64,000 bases of DNA from Noviherbaspirillum soli. GTDB lineage: Bacteria > Pseudomonadota > Gammaproteobacteria > Burkholderiales > Burkholderiaceae_D. Both the position numbers and the translations under genes were made by a program. The stretch spans positions 310,001-374,000 of the forward strand of contig NZ_JACYOX010000001.1 in the NCBI RefSeq assembly GCF_015352955.1. Reading direction: 5' to 3'. Below, piece by piece: positions 27,890 through 36,242 of this stretch. How positions within the stretch are numbered: position 1 is the stretch's first letter; each line of letters starts with the position of its first letter. The notes beneath the pieces were generated by a model that saw nothing but the letters and a program-made list of their open reading frames with translations, was not told the DNA's origin and searched no databases.

Positions 27890-30184
27890 TTGCACCGCAG
27901 GCAATTTCTGATCGGCAGCGCCGCCCTGACCGGCGCCACAGCTATCGGCGGCATGGCCGTCGCCAAGGACCCGGACGGTACCGGGAAAAAGAAATCCCAT
28001 CCGCATTCCGGCACCGGGCCGGAAGCGCCTGAGCTGACGGCCGATGCGCCGCACCGGTTCGAGGTCTGGGACTGGAGCAACAAGAAGGAGCCGGTGATGG
28101 CCGGCGAAATGGTGCTGGACCGGCGCATCGACAATTTCGTCTACGAGGACGCCGAGATGGCTTCGGAGAATGGCGATATCGCCGTCTACCAGTGCAGCCG
28201 CTCGGCCATGCTCGGCGATGTCGAGATCGGCTTCACCATGCTGGCCGCCGACAGCAGCAACACCGAATCCGGCAAGACGCCGCTGTACCAGGTGCTTGGC
28301 TGCTTCGCGCACCGGGGCGCCTGGACCAGCTATCCCGCCTCCGACACCTTCAATGCAAAGAAGCTGAGCACCTTCCCCAAGCCGTTCAAGGTCGTGATGA
28401 AGAATGCCGAAGGCAAGGTGCTGCATACCTTCCAGATGCAGGACGGCAAGCCCATCAACGACCCGGACCTGAACCAGTGGCGCTCCGAGACCAAGCCGCT
28501 GCGCCCCAAAGTCACGCTGTTCATGATGCTGCCCTGGCAGAACACCCGGCCACGCCGTTCGTCCAAGCTGAAGAAGTATTACCCGGGCCTGACCGCCGAC
28601 GGCCAGCGGCCGTCACAGGCCAAGGCCCATATCTCGGTGTTGTCGTGCGAGCCGATGATCACCGGCGGCTACGGCAGCCATTCGATCAATAGCCTGGCGA
28701 ACATCTATGGCGCGCCGCGCTGGCCGCGGCCGCGCACCGGCTATGGGCCGATGCCGAAAGACCCTTATCTGGCCAACAATGAATTCAACCGCAACGGCGG
28801 CTCGGCCTATGGCGGCCCGTATCTGGAAGGATGGGACTACGAGCCCGGTTCGTTTTCCACCCATAACTGGTACACCGGCCCCGGCGGGCCACGCTTCGAC
28901 CGCTGCGTGATTCCTTCGGTAGTGGCGCTCTGGGCCACCAATCCGAACGGCCGGCGACTGCAGGAAAACGTGCCGCACCGCGACTGGCTCGACGGCTGGG
29001 CCATGGCCTACTTCAATCATGGCAACCACTGGGTGCGCGACGTGAAGACCATGCAGCTCATGACCAGCAAGGAAGTCATGTTCAAGCCCTGGAGCCTGTA
29101 CGGCAACTACTACGGCGGCGGCGCCGTCGGCCCGCGCTCGATCTTCATCAACGGCAGCCAGCGCGATGGCAGCCAGGACCACAACTACGACGGCCAGGGC
29201 TATATGTGGGGCAACGGCTGGGCGCGCGACTCCCTGCATTCCTATTGCAACGCCGGCTGGATCGCGCTGCTGCTCAACAGCCCGATGCATGCGGTGGGCA
29301 GCCGCTTCGACACCGCGGTGCAGATGATGATGGACCAGGGGCCGACCCAGAACATCCGCGAGCATTACATGGTGCGTTCCCAGGCCTGGCGATGGCTGCA
29401 TTACGTGATGGCATGGAAGCTGGCATCCACCCATCCGCTGGGCCTGTCGAGGGCGGACGTGGAAGCCAGCTTCGCGCAGCATCTGGAGCAGATCTACAAG
29501 GAGATCTATGTGCCCCAGGTCGTGCAAAAGAGCGACGATCCCTACTTCCGCGGCCTGCGCAACCTTGGCCAGCCCATCATCCAGGATAGTTCCAATGGCA
29601 ATGCCTGGGTCGGCCAGGGCGGCGGGCTGGGCTATTACATGGGGCATGTGCTGCAGCTGATGCGCCAGACCGGCATGTGGGGCGCAATGATGGCCAGGGG
29701 CGGCCATATCCGCGACGTGCTGCTGCTGCAGGTGCGCAACATGGACCAGTTCGCGCTGGGCCTGCATGCCGACACCAATGGCGTGACCTATACGATAGGC
29801 TTCGACAAGAAGGGCACCTTCCCCAACAGCATGGCGCACTACCACGAGCTGTATGGCAAGAAGGACGAGGAACTGTTTACCGGTCCGGATGGCAAGCCCG
29901 TCAATGACCGGGACGTGTCGATTCATCCGATCATCCAGTACATCTACATCCGCCGCGATTACTTCCCCGAGATCGAGCATCCCAAGCTGGCGCCGGCGCT
30001 GGCCAGGGTAGACAAGCGCCTGGCAACGGTCACCGCCAGGGTGGCGGCGGCGCTGGACCCGGAAGCCAAGCGCGAACGCGACCATGTCTACCGCTATCCC
30101 GGCCTGGCGCCGATCAAGGCGCCGCCGGAACTGGGACCGTTCGGCATGGCCCGGTCCGACATCGGCAAGGCAAAGGAGTCGTAG
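27890..30184 (+). CDS. Tat-exported 764-residue protein of unknown function
   Basis: TTG 27890 is the start: AAAGGA (27878-27883) is six bases upstream and the protein then begins with a twin-arginine signal (HRRQFLIGSAALTGATAIGGMAVA). The mature protein is unusually rich in Tyr, Trp, Gly, Asn and His, for example in YLEGWDYEPGSFSTHNWYTGPGGPRF and SLYGNYYGGGAVGPRS. The second half reads like a helical enzyme domain (YCNAGWIALLLNSP, HYMVRSQAWRWLHYVMAWKL, GGLGYYMGHVLQLMRQTG). I recognise no family. Tat export implies folding, and perhaps cofactor loading, before secretion. An alpha/alpha-barrel hydrolase or lyase is a possibility only. Confidence 0.85.
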   Translation: MHRRQFLIGSAALTGATAIGGMAVAKDPDGTGKKKSHPHSGTGPEAPELTADAPHRFEVWDWSNKKEPVMAGEMVLDRRIDNFVYEDAEMASENGDIAVYQCSRSAMLGDVEIGFTMLAADSSNTESGKTPLYQVLGCFAHRGAWTSYPASDTFNAKKLSTFPKPFKVVMKNAEGKVLHTFQMQDGKPINDPDLNQWRSETKPLRPKVTLFMMLPWQNTRPRRSSKLKKYYPGLTADGQRPSQAKAHISVLSCEPMITGGYGSHSINSLANIYGAPRWPRPRTGYGPMPKDPYLANNEFNRNGGSAYGGPYLEGWDYEPGSFSTHNWYTGPGGPRFDRCVIPSVVALWATNPNGRRLQENVPHRDWLDGWAMAYFNHGNHWVRDVKTMQLMTSKEVMFKPWSLYGNYYGGGAVGPRSIFINGSQRDGSQDHNYDGQGYMWGNGWARDSLHSYCNAGWIALLLNSPMHAVGSRFDTAVQMMMDQGPTQNIREHYMVRSQAWRWLHYVMAWKLASTHPLGLSRADVEASFAQHLEQIYKEIYVPQVVQKSDDPYFRGLRNLGQPIIQDSSNGNAWVGQGGGLGYYMGHVLQLMRQTGMWGAMMARGGHIRDVLLLQVRNMDQFALGLHADTNGVTYTIGFDKKGTFPNSMAHYHELYGKKDEELFTGPDGKPVNDRDVSIHPIIQYIYIRRDYFPEIEHPKLAPALARVDKRLATVTARVAAALDPEAKRERDHVYRYPGLAPIKAPPELGPFGMARSDIGKAKES

Positions 30185-30260
30185 CGCGCTCTTGGTGTGA
30201 GCAGCCAGCCGATGCCAGCAGGTCGGATTGATACTGGAGGAAACGCACCCGGATCAGTGG

Positions 30261-30287
30261 GGTGCAATACCCGAAGGGCATTGCACC
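30261..30287 (+). repeat. Short palindromic repeat P3 (REP-like)
   Basis: GGTGCAAT (30261-30268) pairs with ATTGCACC (30280-30287) with inner ACCC-gaa-GGGC. The same family as P1 and P2, 77 bases after the Tat-protein gene. Confidence 0.85.
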
Positions 30288-30338
30288 ACCGGCGGCAAAG
30301 CCACAAGCGACGCTGGCGTCCTGCCCCGGTCGACGAAA

Positions 30339-30372
30339 GGCGGAATGCCCCTTTGGGGTATTCCGCCCTACG
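30339..30372 (-). repeat. Short palindromic repeat P4 (REP-like)
   Basis: GGCGGAAT (30339-30346) pairs with ATTCCGCC (30360-30367), ending in CTACG. The stem bases differ from P1-P3 at two paired positions, so pairing is kept. P3 and P4 form a 112-bp convergent pair like P1/P2. Confidence 0.85.
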
Positions 30373-30430
30373 CAATCCACGACACCAAGCCCGTGGCAAG
30401 GAGGTAGCCTGCACTGCGGACGACGTCGCC

Positions 30431-30637
30431 TTAGAACCCCTCCGGCTTGACCGGCCTTGCCTCACCCTCGAAATTGCCTAGCACTTCATCAGCGCGCTCG
30501 CGGCGCTTTGGATCGGCATCGGCTTCGGCCGGTCCGGTCTTGGCCGGCTTGGCGATCTCCTTGCTGTTGCCGGTTTCATCGGTCGGGTCGTAATGCGGCG
30601 CGATCGGACCGGTCTTGCCCTGATTGTCATTTGCCAT
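30431..30637 (-). CDS. Small hydrophilic (disordered) protein
   Basis: A 68-residue protein rich in Lys, Glu, Asp and Pro (NDNQGKTGPIAPHYDPTDETGNSKEIAKPAK), with no hydrophobic segment. A strong AAGGAG stands six bases before ATG 30637, which supports it as a real gene. It is the last of three minus-strand genes with the MBL hydrolase and the DUF4142 protein. The composition is like that of small stress-associated hydrophilins; no function is known. Confidence 0.7.
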   Translation of the reverse strand: MANDNQGKTGPIAPHYDPTDETGNSKEIAKPAKTGPAEADADPKRRERADEVLGNFEGEARPVKPEGF

Positions 30638-30726
30638 GATGTTCTCCTTCTGCTGTGCTGATTTGCCGTGGCATGCCAGGCCAGATGCCCGCTGCCTGAA
30701 TGGCCGTGATCCGGACCTGTCGGCGC

Positions 30727-31698
30727 CTACTTCTCCCGCGGCGCAAATCGATAAGTCTCGCCGTGCTTCAGATAGGTCACCCGGTTCTGCAGTTCGGCCG
30801 CCTTCACGGCCTGTTCAAAGTCCGATAACGGCGACTTGAACACCGTGTAGTCGTTGTAATGGATCGGTATCGCGTGGCGCGGCGCCACCAGCTGCATCAT
30901 GCGCACGCCGTCAGCCCCGTCCATCGTGACCTTCATCACGCCCAGAATGCGGGTGCCGCCAAGATGCAGCAGCGCGAGGTCCACGTCCGGAAAGCGCTGC
31001 GGTATTTCCTTCAGGTCTTCATACATCAGGGTGTCGCCGCTGATGTACATCCGGTAGGCCGGCTTGCCGGCGCCGCTGAAGTCGAGCATCGAGCCCATGA
31101 CCGCAGGCAGCAGCCCAGCCAGCACGGGTGGGCCGTGCCGTCCGGGCATGGCGCTGATGCGCAGAACGGTCGGGCCTTTCGTGACCACCAGCGTGTCCCA
31201 GGTGCCCAGCGGATAGCGCTTGGCAAATCCCAGGTTTTCCAGTGCCACCGCCGACTGCGGCGTGGTCACCACGGGGATGGTGCGCGGCAGTTTTTCCTGG
31301 ACCAGCTGATCGAAATGGTCGCCATGGAAATGGGACAGGATCACCAGATCAATCGGCGGCAGGGCCTCGATCGGCATGGCCGGTTCTGTGAGCCGTTCCG
31401 AAGTCAGGCCATAGCCCAACTGCACATGGTCGCCCTTGTGCAGGAAATTGGGGTCGGTCAGGATGGTCATGCCGCCATAGCGGATCAGCACCGTCGCCGT
31501 GCCAATGAAAGTGACCGAGCCATCCTGGTCCGCAGCGGCGGCAGGGTCGGCCGGCAGGTTCAGGACCTGGCCGGGAGACGATGGCGGCGCGGCAGTCACG
31601 AGCGCGCTGTCCTCGGCGAACGAGGACAAGGGCACGGCGGCCATCAGCACTGCCGCCAGCAGGCGCAGCGCTGCCGGCCAGGTTCGGAATGGATTCAT
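30727..31698 (-). CDS. Exported MBL-fold metallo-hydrolase (UlaG-like)
   Basis: About 323 residues. An N-terminal signal (AALRLLAAVLMAAVPLSSFAE) is followed by a metallo-beta-lactamase fold: VLIRYGGMTILTDPNF, the metal motif HFHGDHFD, SGDT, and a final HYNDY histidine. This is the NAPE-PLD/UlaG-like subgroup of metal-dependent hydrolases. ATG 31698 is preferred over a TTG at 31713, but neither has a good ribosome site. The substrate is unknown. It lies 61 bases after the DUF4142 gene. Confidence 0.86.
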   Translation of the reverse strand: MNPFRTWPAALRLLAAVLMAAVPLSSFAEDSALVTAAPPSSPGQVLNLPADPAAAADQDGSVTFIGTATVLIRYGGMTILTDPNFLHKGDHVQLGYGLTSERLTEPAMPIEALPPIDLVILSHFHGDHFDQLVQEKLPRTIPVVTTPQSAVALENLGFAKRYPLGTWDTLVVTKGPTVLRISAMPGRHGPPVLAGLLPAVMGSMLDFSGAGKPAYRMYISGDTLMYEDLKEIPQRFPDVDLALLHLGGTRILGVMKVTMDGADGVRMMQLVAPRHAIPIHYNDYTVFKSPLSDFEQAVKAAELQNRVTYLKHGETYRFAPREK

Positions 31699-31759
31699 TG
31701 CATCGAGAGCCAACCAGCAATATCCATCGGCTGCGTCCCCGGCGCTTCCGGATCAAACA

Positions 31760-32473
31760 TCAGCGCGCGGCGCCGCTGCTGCCGGTGGCGCCGGTGGCGC
31801 TGCTCCCGCTCATGCTGCCCTTGTCGGTAGCGGCACCAGTCATGTTGCCTTTCGGATGGCCCATGCCATGCTTGCCGGCGGTTTCCTCCGCCAGCGTCAG
31901 GTGCTGGTCCACCGCGGCAATCGTCTTGGCCGCATAAGCCTGCAGGTCGGGGTCCTTGGCCTTCGCCTGCACCCGTTCCAGCAGCTTGTGGGTGTTCTCA
32001 TGGTCGTTCAGGCCACCCTGCTTCAAATATCGCTTGTCGAATGCATCGCCCTTCAGCGCCGACAGCATCTTGGCCATTGCCTTGTGCTTGGCATCCGGCT
32101 CCGTGGGCAGCTTCACGCCCTTGCCGTCGGCCAGCGTCTGCAACTCCTGCTGCGCCTTGGTATGGTCGTCGATCATTTTCTGCGCAAAGGACTTCACGTC
32201 ATCGCTCTGCGACTTTTCCAGCGCCAGCTTGCCGGCGGCGATCTCGGAAATATTCGCATGGGCAATGTCGCGCATCATCTTCTGGTCGCCCGATGCCACC
32301 TTGCCAGCCGTGCCGGCGCGGGTCGACGAAGCGGCGGTGGTGGTGTTGGCGGTGGTGTCACGGTTGGTCGCGGCCGTGCCAGTGGTGCCTGTGTTCTGTG
32401 CCACTGCGCCGCCAAACACCATGGCGAGTGCTGCGCAGACCGACATTCGTTTGATGTTCAGATGCTTGTTCAT
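31760..32473 (-). CDS. DUF4142 family exported protein
   Basis: A 237-residue protein. ATG 32473 follows AGGAG by seven bases and gives a signal peptide (NIKRMSVCAALAMVFGGAVAQ). A Thr/Ala-rich linker leads to the ferritin-like DUF4142 domain: DQKMMRDIAHANISEIAAGKLALEKSQSDDVKSFAQKMIDDHTKAQQEL, with a conserved HENTHKLLERV helix. The tail is Gly/Ser/Ala-rich. Members are periplasmic, often duplicated and linked to stress, but have no defined activity. Confidence 0.9.
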   Translation of the reverse strand: MNKHLNIKRMSVCAALAMVFGGAVAQNTGTTGTAATNRDTTANTTTAASSTRAGTAGKVASGDQKMMRDIAHANISEIAAGKLALEKSQSDDVKSFAQKMIDDHTKAQQELQTLADGKGVKLPTEPDAKHKAMAKMLSALKGDAFDKRYLKQGGLNDHENTHKLLERVQAKAKDPDLQAYAAKTIAAVDQHLTLAEETAGKHGMGHPKGNMTGAATDKGSMSGSSATGATGSSGAAR

Positions 32474-32783
32474 GTCCAATCTCCTGATGTGGGAGGCAAC
32501 GGCAGGCCCGTTGCTCGTTCGTGGACATTTTGATAAACCCCATGGCTCGTTTGTATAGGCGAAGTTCTGTAATCCGCGTAGGAATAAAGGAACCACACGC
32601 GATGGCGGCCCTCGGACTATGGTGATGCGGAAAAGTTTCACGAAGGAATTATATTTTCCTGGCGTAACCGCTTGTCGCAATCAAGGCCACCGCTTGCGTT
32701 ATTATTTGTGCGCGATCAACGCACAATTTCCTTGAGGAATCTTCCTTTCGACAGCAAAGCCACCAACCGACTCACCGACCCCA
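32474..32783. other. Divergent promoter region between the DUF4142 and hybrid-kinase genes
   Basis: 310 bases with lower GC in the middle (around 32640-32730). A perfect 7-bp inverted repeat, TTGTGCG (32706-32712) with CGCACAA (32720-32726), stands about 60 bases before the kinase start and may be an operator. No confident -35/-10 pair was assigned. Confidence 0.5.
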
Positions 32784-35700
32784 ATGATGCCTGGCGCCTC
32801 CACCGATCCGTTGAACCCACCGATGCCTCCGACCGACCAGGCGCCCGCCGCCTGGCATCAGGACATGCCGCCGGAACTCGACCAGATCGTGGCCGGGCTG
32901 CCGCTGTCGACCCTGCTGGAACAGATCATCGACCGCTTCGAAACCGAATTCGACCGCCGGGCCTATGGCTGCATCCTGCTGCTGGACCGCAAGGGCCAGC
33001 GCCTGCTGGCCGGCGCGTCGCGCCGGCTGCCGGCAGCTTACCTGGAACAACTGCATGGATTCGAGATCGGGGCAGCAGCCGGTGCCTGCGGCACGGCTGC
33101 CTACACAGGCAGGCCTGTTTATTCGGCTGACATCAAAAGCGACCCACGCTGGGCGGAAGCCGGCAGCCTCGCCCTGGCGCATGGCCTGCGCGCCTGCTGG
33201 GCCACCCCGGTAGTGGGCGTGGGCGGCGGCGTGATCGGCACCTTTGCGCTTTACTTCGATCATCCGCGCACGCCGCAGCAGCACGAGATCGATGCGATCG
33301 CAATTGCCGCCCGTACGATCGGGCTGGCGATCGAGCGCCATCTGTCGGACGAGCGCCTGCGCCAGCAGGAAGGACGGCAGCGGCAGGTGGTCAACAGCGC
33401 GCTGGACTTCGCCATCATCGGCGCCGGGCTCGACGGCATCGTGACGAACTGGAGCGAGGGCGCGCACCGGGTATTCGGCTGGACCGAGGCGGAAATGCTG
33501 GGCCAGCCGCTTTCGCAGATCTTTACGCCCGAGGACATTGCGCAGGGCCAGCCGCAGCGGCAAATGGAAGCGGCGCTGCAACACGGCCATGCCTCCGACG
33601 AGCGCTGGCATGTGCGCAGCAATGGCAGCCGGGTCTGGGTGTCCGGCGAAGTGACGCCGCTGCGCAATGACATGGGCGAAGTGGTCGGACTGGTCAAGGC
33701 GGTGCGCGACTGCACCGACGAGAAGCTGGCCCAGACCCAGTTGCAGCGGCTCAATGAATCACTGGAAAACGAGGTCGCGCAGCGTACCCGCGAGCGGGAC
33801 CGGATCTGGCGCAATTCCCCCGACCTGCTGATGGTGCTGGGCAATAGCGGCACCCTCCTGGCCGTGAATCCGGCCTGGACCCGCCTGCTCGGCTTCGAGG
33901 CGGCCGACCTGATCGGCCGTCGCTTCCATGCCTTCCTGCATCCGGACGATGTCGATACGGCGCTGTCGGCGCTGGCCCAGGCAACCAACCTGCCGTCGCT
34001 CCAGTTCGAAGCCCGATCGCGCAGCACGGCCGGCGAATGGCGCTGGTTTGCCTGGACCGCCGCACCCGAGGAAGGCCTGATCTATGGCAGCGGGCGCGAC
34101 GTCAGCAATGAAAAGCGGCAGGCCGAACAGCTGTTGCTGGCCAATGAGATGCGGCTGCGGCTGGCGCTCGACGCCGGAGACATGGGAGCGTGGCAGTACG
34201 ATATCGGCGCCGAGCGCAGCGTCTGGCTGTACGGCATGGACGCGCTGCATGGCCTGTCGCCGCGGCAGAGCATGGACGCACGCCGGCTGCAAGGCTATCT
34301 GCGCCATGTGCATCCGGCGGACCGGGCCATCTTCGCCCAGGCGATGCGGCGCGCCTTGCGCACCGGCACCGACCTGCAGGCGGAGTACCGCATCGTGCGC
34401 GCCGGCGGCCAGGTCCGCTGGCTGGAATCGCGTGCCCACATGGTGCGCGACGAGCGCGGCCGGGCGGCGCAGCTCTCCGGCGTATGCATGGATGTCACCC
34501 GCCGCAAGCGCACCGAGCAGGACCTGCGCTTTCTGGCCCGCGCCAGCGCCGAGTTCGCCGCGCTGGTGGACTACCAGTCCACGCTGGAGCGCCTGGCCAG
34601 GCTGGCGGTGCCTACCTTCGCCGACTGGTGCGTGGTGGACCTGCTGCGCGACGACGGCACCCTGGAACGGGTGGCGGTGGCCCATGTCGACGAACAGAAG
34701 TCGAAGCTGGCTGCCATGCTCCACGAGCAGCTGCCGCCGGACCCGTCCATGCCGCACGGCATCTGGAATGTGCTGCGCACCGGCCGCGCCGAAGTCATCA
34801 GCGACATGCAGGCCAACGTCCACTCGCATGCGCTGGGCGACCCGGAACGCATAGCGGCGCTGCGCCGCCTGGGCCTGCGCTCCTATCTCGGCGTGCCGCT
34901 GGCCACCCACGGACGCACGCTGGGCGTGATCACCTTCATCAGCGCCGAGTCGGGCCGCATCTATGACGAGGAAGACCTGGCGCTGGCCGGCGACCTGGCG
35001 CGACGGGCCGCCACCGCGATGGAAAACGCCAGCCTCTACAAGGCGCTGCAGCAGTCCGACCGCGCCAAGGACGTGTTCCTGGCCACGCTGGCGCATGAAC
35101 TGCGCAATCCGCTGGCGCCGATCAGCAATGCGATCAGCCTGCTGCGCCTGCGCGGCCTGGCCAGGCAGATAGAGGGGCAGCCCGACCTCGGCCGGCCGCT
35201 GGAACTGATCGAACGCCAGGTCGGCCAGCTGACGCGCCTGGTGGATGACCTGCTGGACGTCTCCCGGATCAACACCGGCAAGATCGAGCTGAGGCCGGAG
35301 CAGTCCGACCTGGTGGCCATCCTGCAAAGCGCCATCGAGACCAGCCGGCCGCACATCGAGGCGGCCCGGCATACGCTGGAGGTGGCATTCGACCTCAAGG
35401 CGGCGCCGGTGCAGGCCGACCCGCTGCGGCTGGCGCAGGTGTTTTCCAACCTGCTCAACAATGCCGCCAAGTACACCAATCCGGGCGGCCGCATCGCCAT
35501 CGCGATGGAAGCCAACGCCGGTGAATACCTGGTGCGGGTGCGCGACAACGGCGTCGGCATCGCCGCGCCCATGCTGAAGGACATCTTCACCCTCTTCACC
35601 CAGGTCACCCATCCGGTGGAACGCAGCCAGGGCGGACTGGGCATCGGCCTGTCGCTGGTGGAGGGCCTGGTGCACCTGCACGGCGGCCGGGTCGAGGCGC

Positions 35701-36170
35701 ACAGCGCCGGCAGCGGCATGGGCAGCACCTTCACCGTGCGCCTGCCGCGCAGCACGCAGGCCGCCGACGCCTTGCCCGAGCCAATAACCGCAAGCGTCGC
35801 GCCGCAGGGGCGGCCCTGCCGCATCCTGGTGGTCGACGACAACATCGACGCCGCCAGCACCGTGGCCGACCTGCTGCGGCTCCTGGGCAACGAGGTGCAG
35901 GTGGTGCATGACGGCCTGGCAGCCGTCAGCGGCGCGGCCGACATGTTGCCCGACGTAGTGCTGCTCGACATCGGCCTGCCCGGCATCGACGGCTTCGAAG
36001 CGGCACGCCGCATCCGCGCCCAGCTTGGCACGGGCATACGGCTGATCGCGCTGACCGGCTGGGGCCAGGAAAAGGACCGTGCCCAGGCGACCGAGGCCGG
36101 TTTCGACGAGCACTGGGTCAAGCCGGTGCCGCTGGACAAATTGCAGGGACTGGCGACCCGTCCGGGCTAG
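32784..36170 (+). CDS. Multi-sensor hybrid histidine kinase (GAF-PAS-PAS-PAS-GAF-HisKA-HATPase-REC)
   Basis: A 1128-residue soluble kinase with no membrane segment. Domains in order: GAF (about 30-190), PAS (195-320), PAS (335-450) with LMVLGNSGTLLAVNPAWTRLLGF, PAS/PAC (460-580), GAF (590-750), HisKA with His771 (TLAHELRNPLAPISN), HATPase with NLLNNAAKYTNPGG and GLGIGLSLV, and a C-terminal receiver with Asp1062 (LLDIGLPGIDGF). It senses cytoplasmic cues. No regulator or phosphotransfer gene is adjacent, so output is through its own receiver or distant partners. Confidence 0.93.
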   Translation: MMPGASTDPLNPPMPPTDQAPAAWHQDMPPELDQIVAGLPLSTLLEQIIDRFETEFDRRAYGCILLLDRKGQRLLAGASRRLPAAYLEQLHGFEIGAAAGACGTAAYTGRPVYSADIKSDPRWAEAGSLALAHGLRACWATPVVGVGGGVIGTFALYFDHPRTPQQHEIDAIAIAARTIGLAIERHLSDERLRQQEGRQRQVVNSALDFAIIGAGLDGIVTNWSEGAHRVFGWTEAEMLGQPLSQIFTPEDIAQGQPQRQMEAALQHGHASDERWHVRSNGSRVWVSGEVTPLRNDMGEVVGLVKAVRDCTDEKLAQTQLQRLNESLENEVAQRTRERDRIWRNSPDLLMVLGNSGTLLAVNPAWTRLLGFEAADLIGRRFHAFLHPDDVDTALSALAQATNLPSLQFEARSRSTAGEWRWFAWTAAPEEGLIYGSGRDVSNEKRQAEQLLLANEMRLRLALDAGDMGAWQYDIGAERSVWLYGMDALHGLSPRQSMDARRLQGYLRHVHPADRAIFAQAMRRALRTGTDLQAEYRIVRAGGQVRWLESRAHMVRDERGRAAQLSGVCMDVTRRKRTEQDLRFLARASAEFAALVDYQSTLERLARLAVPTFADWCVVDLLRDDGTLERVAVAHVDEQKSKLAAMLHEQLPPDPSMPHGIWNVLRTGRAEVISDMQANVHSHALGDPERIAALRRLGLRSYLGVPLATHGRTLGVITFISAESGRIYDEEDLALAGDLARRAATAMENASLYKALQQSDRAKDVFLATLAHELRNPLAPISNAISLLRLRGLARQIEGQPDLGRPLELIERQVGQLTRLVDDLLDVSRINTGKIELRPEQSDLVAILQSAIETSRPHIEAARHTLEVAFDLKAAPVQADPLRLAQVFSNLLNNAAKYTNPGGRIAIAMEANAGEYLVRVRDNGVGIAAPMLKDIFTLFTQVTHPVERSQGGLGIGLSLVEGLVHLHGGRVEAHSAGSGMGSTFTVRLPRSTQAADALPEPITASVAPQGRPCRILVVDDNIDAASTVADLLRLLGNEVQVVHDGLAAVSGAADMLPDVVLLDIGLPGIDGFEAARRIRAQLGTGIRLIALTGWGQEKDRAQATEAGFDEHWVKPVPLDKLQGLATRPG

Positions 36171-36242
36171 AGCGCTTTCGGGCAATGCCGGACAAGTAAA
36201 TATGCACTCGTTATCGCATTGCCCCGAAACAGGAGAAGCTGA

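Noticed and set aside
33759-36185. An 808-codon minus-strand frame opposite the hybrid kinase
   Set aside because: Antisense shadow; no domain and no ribosome site.
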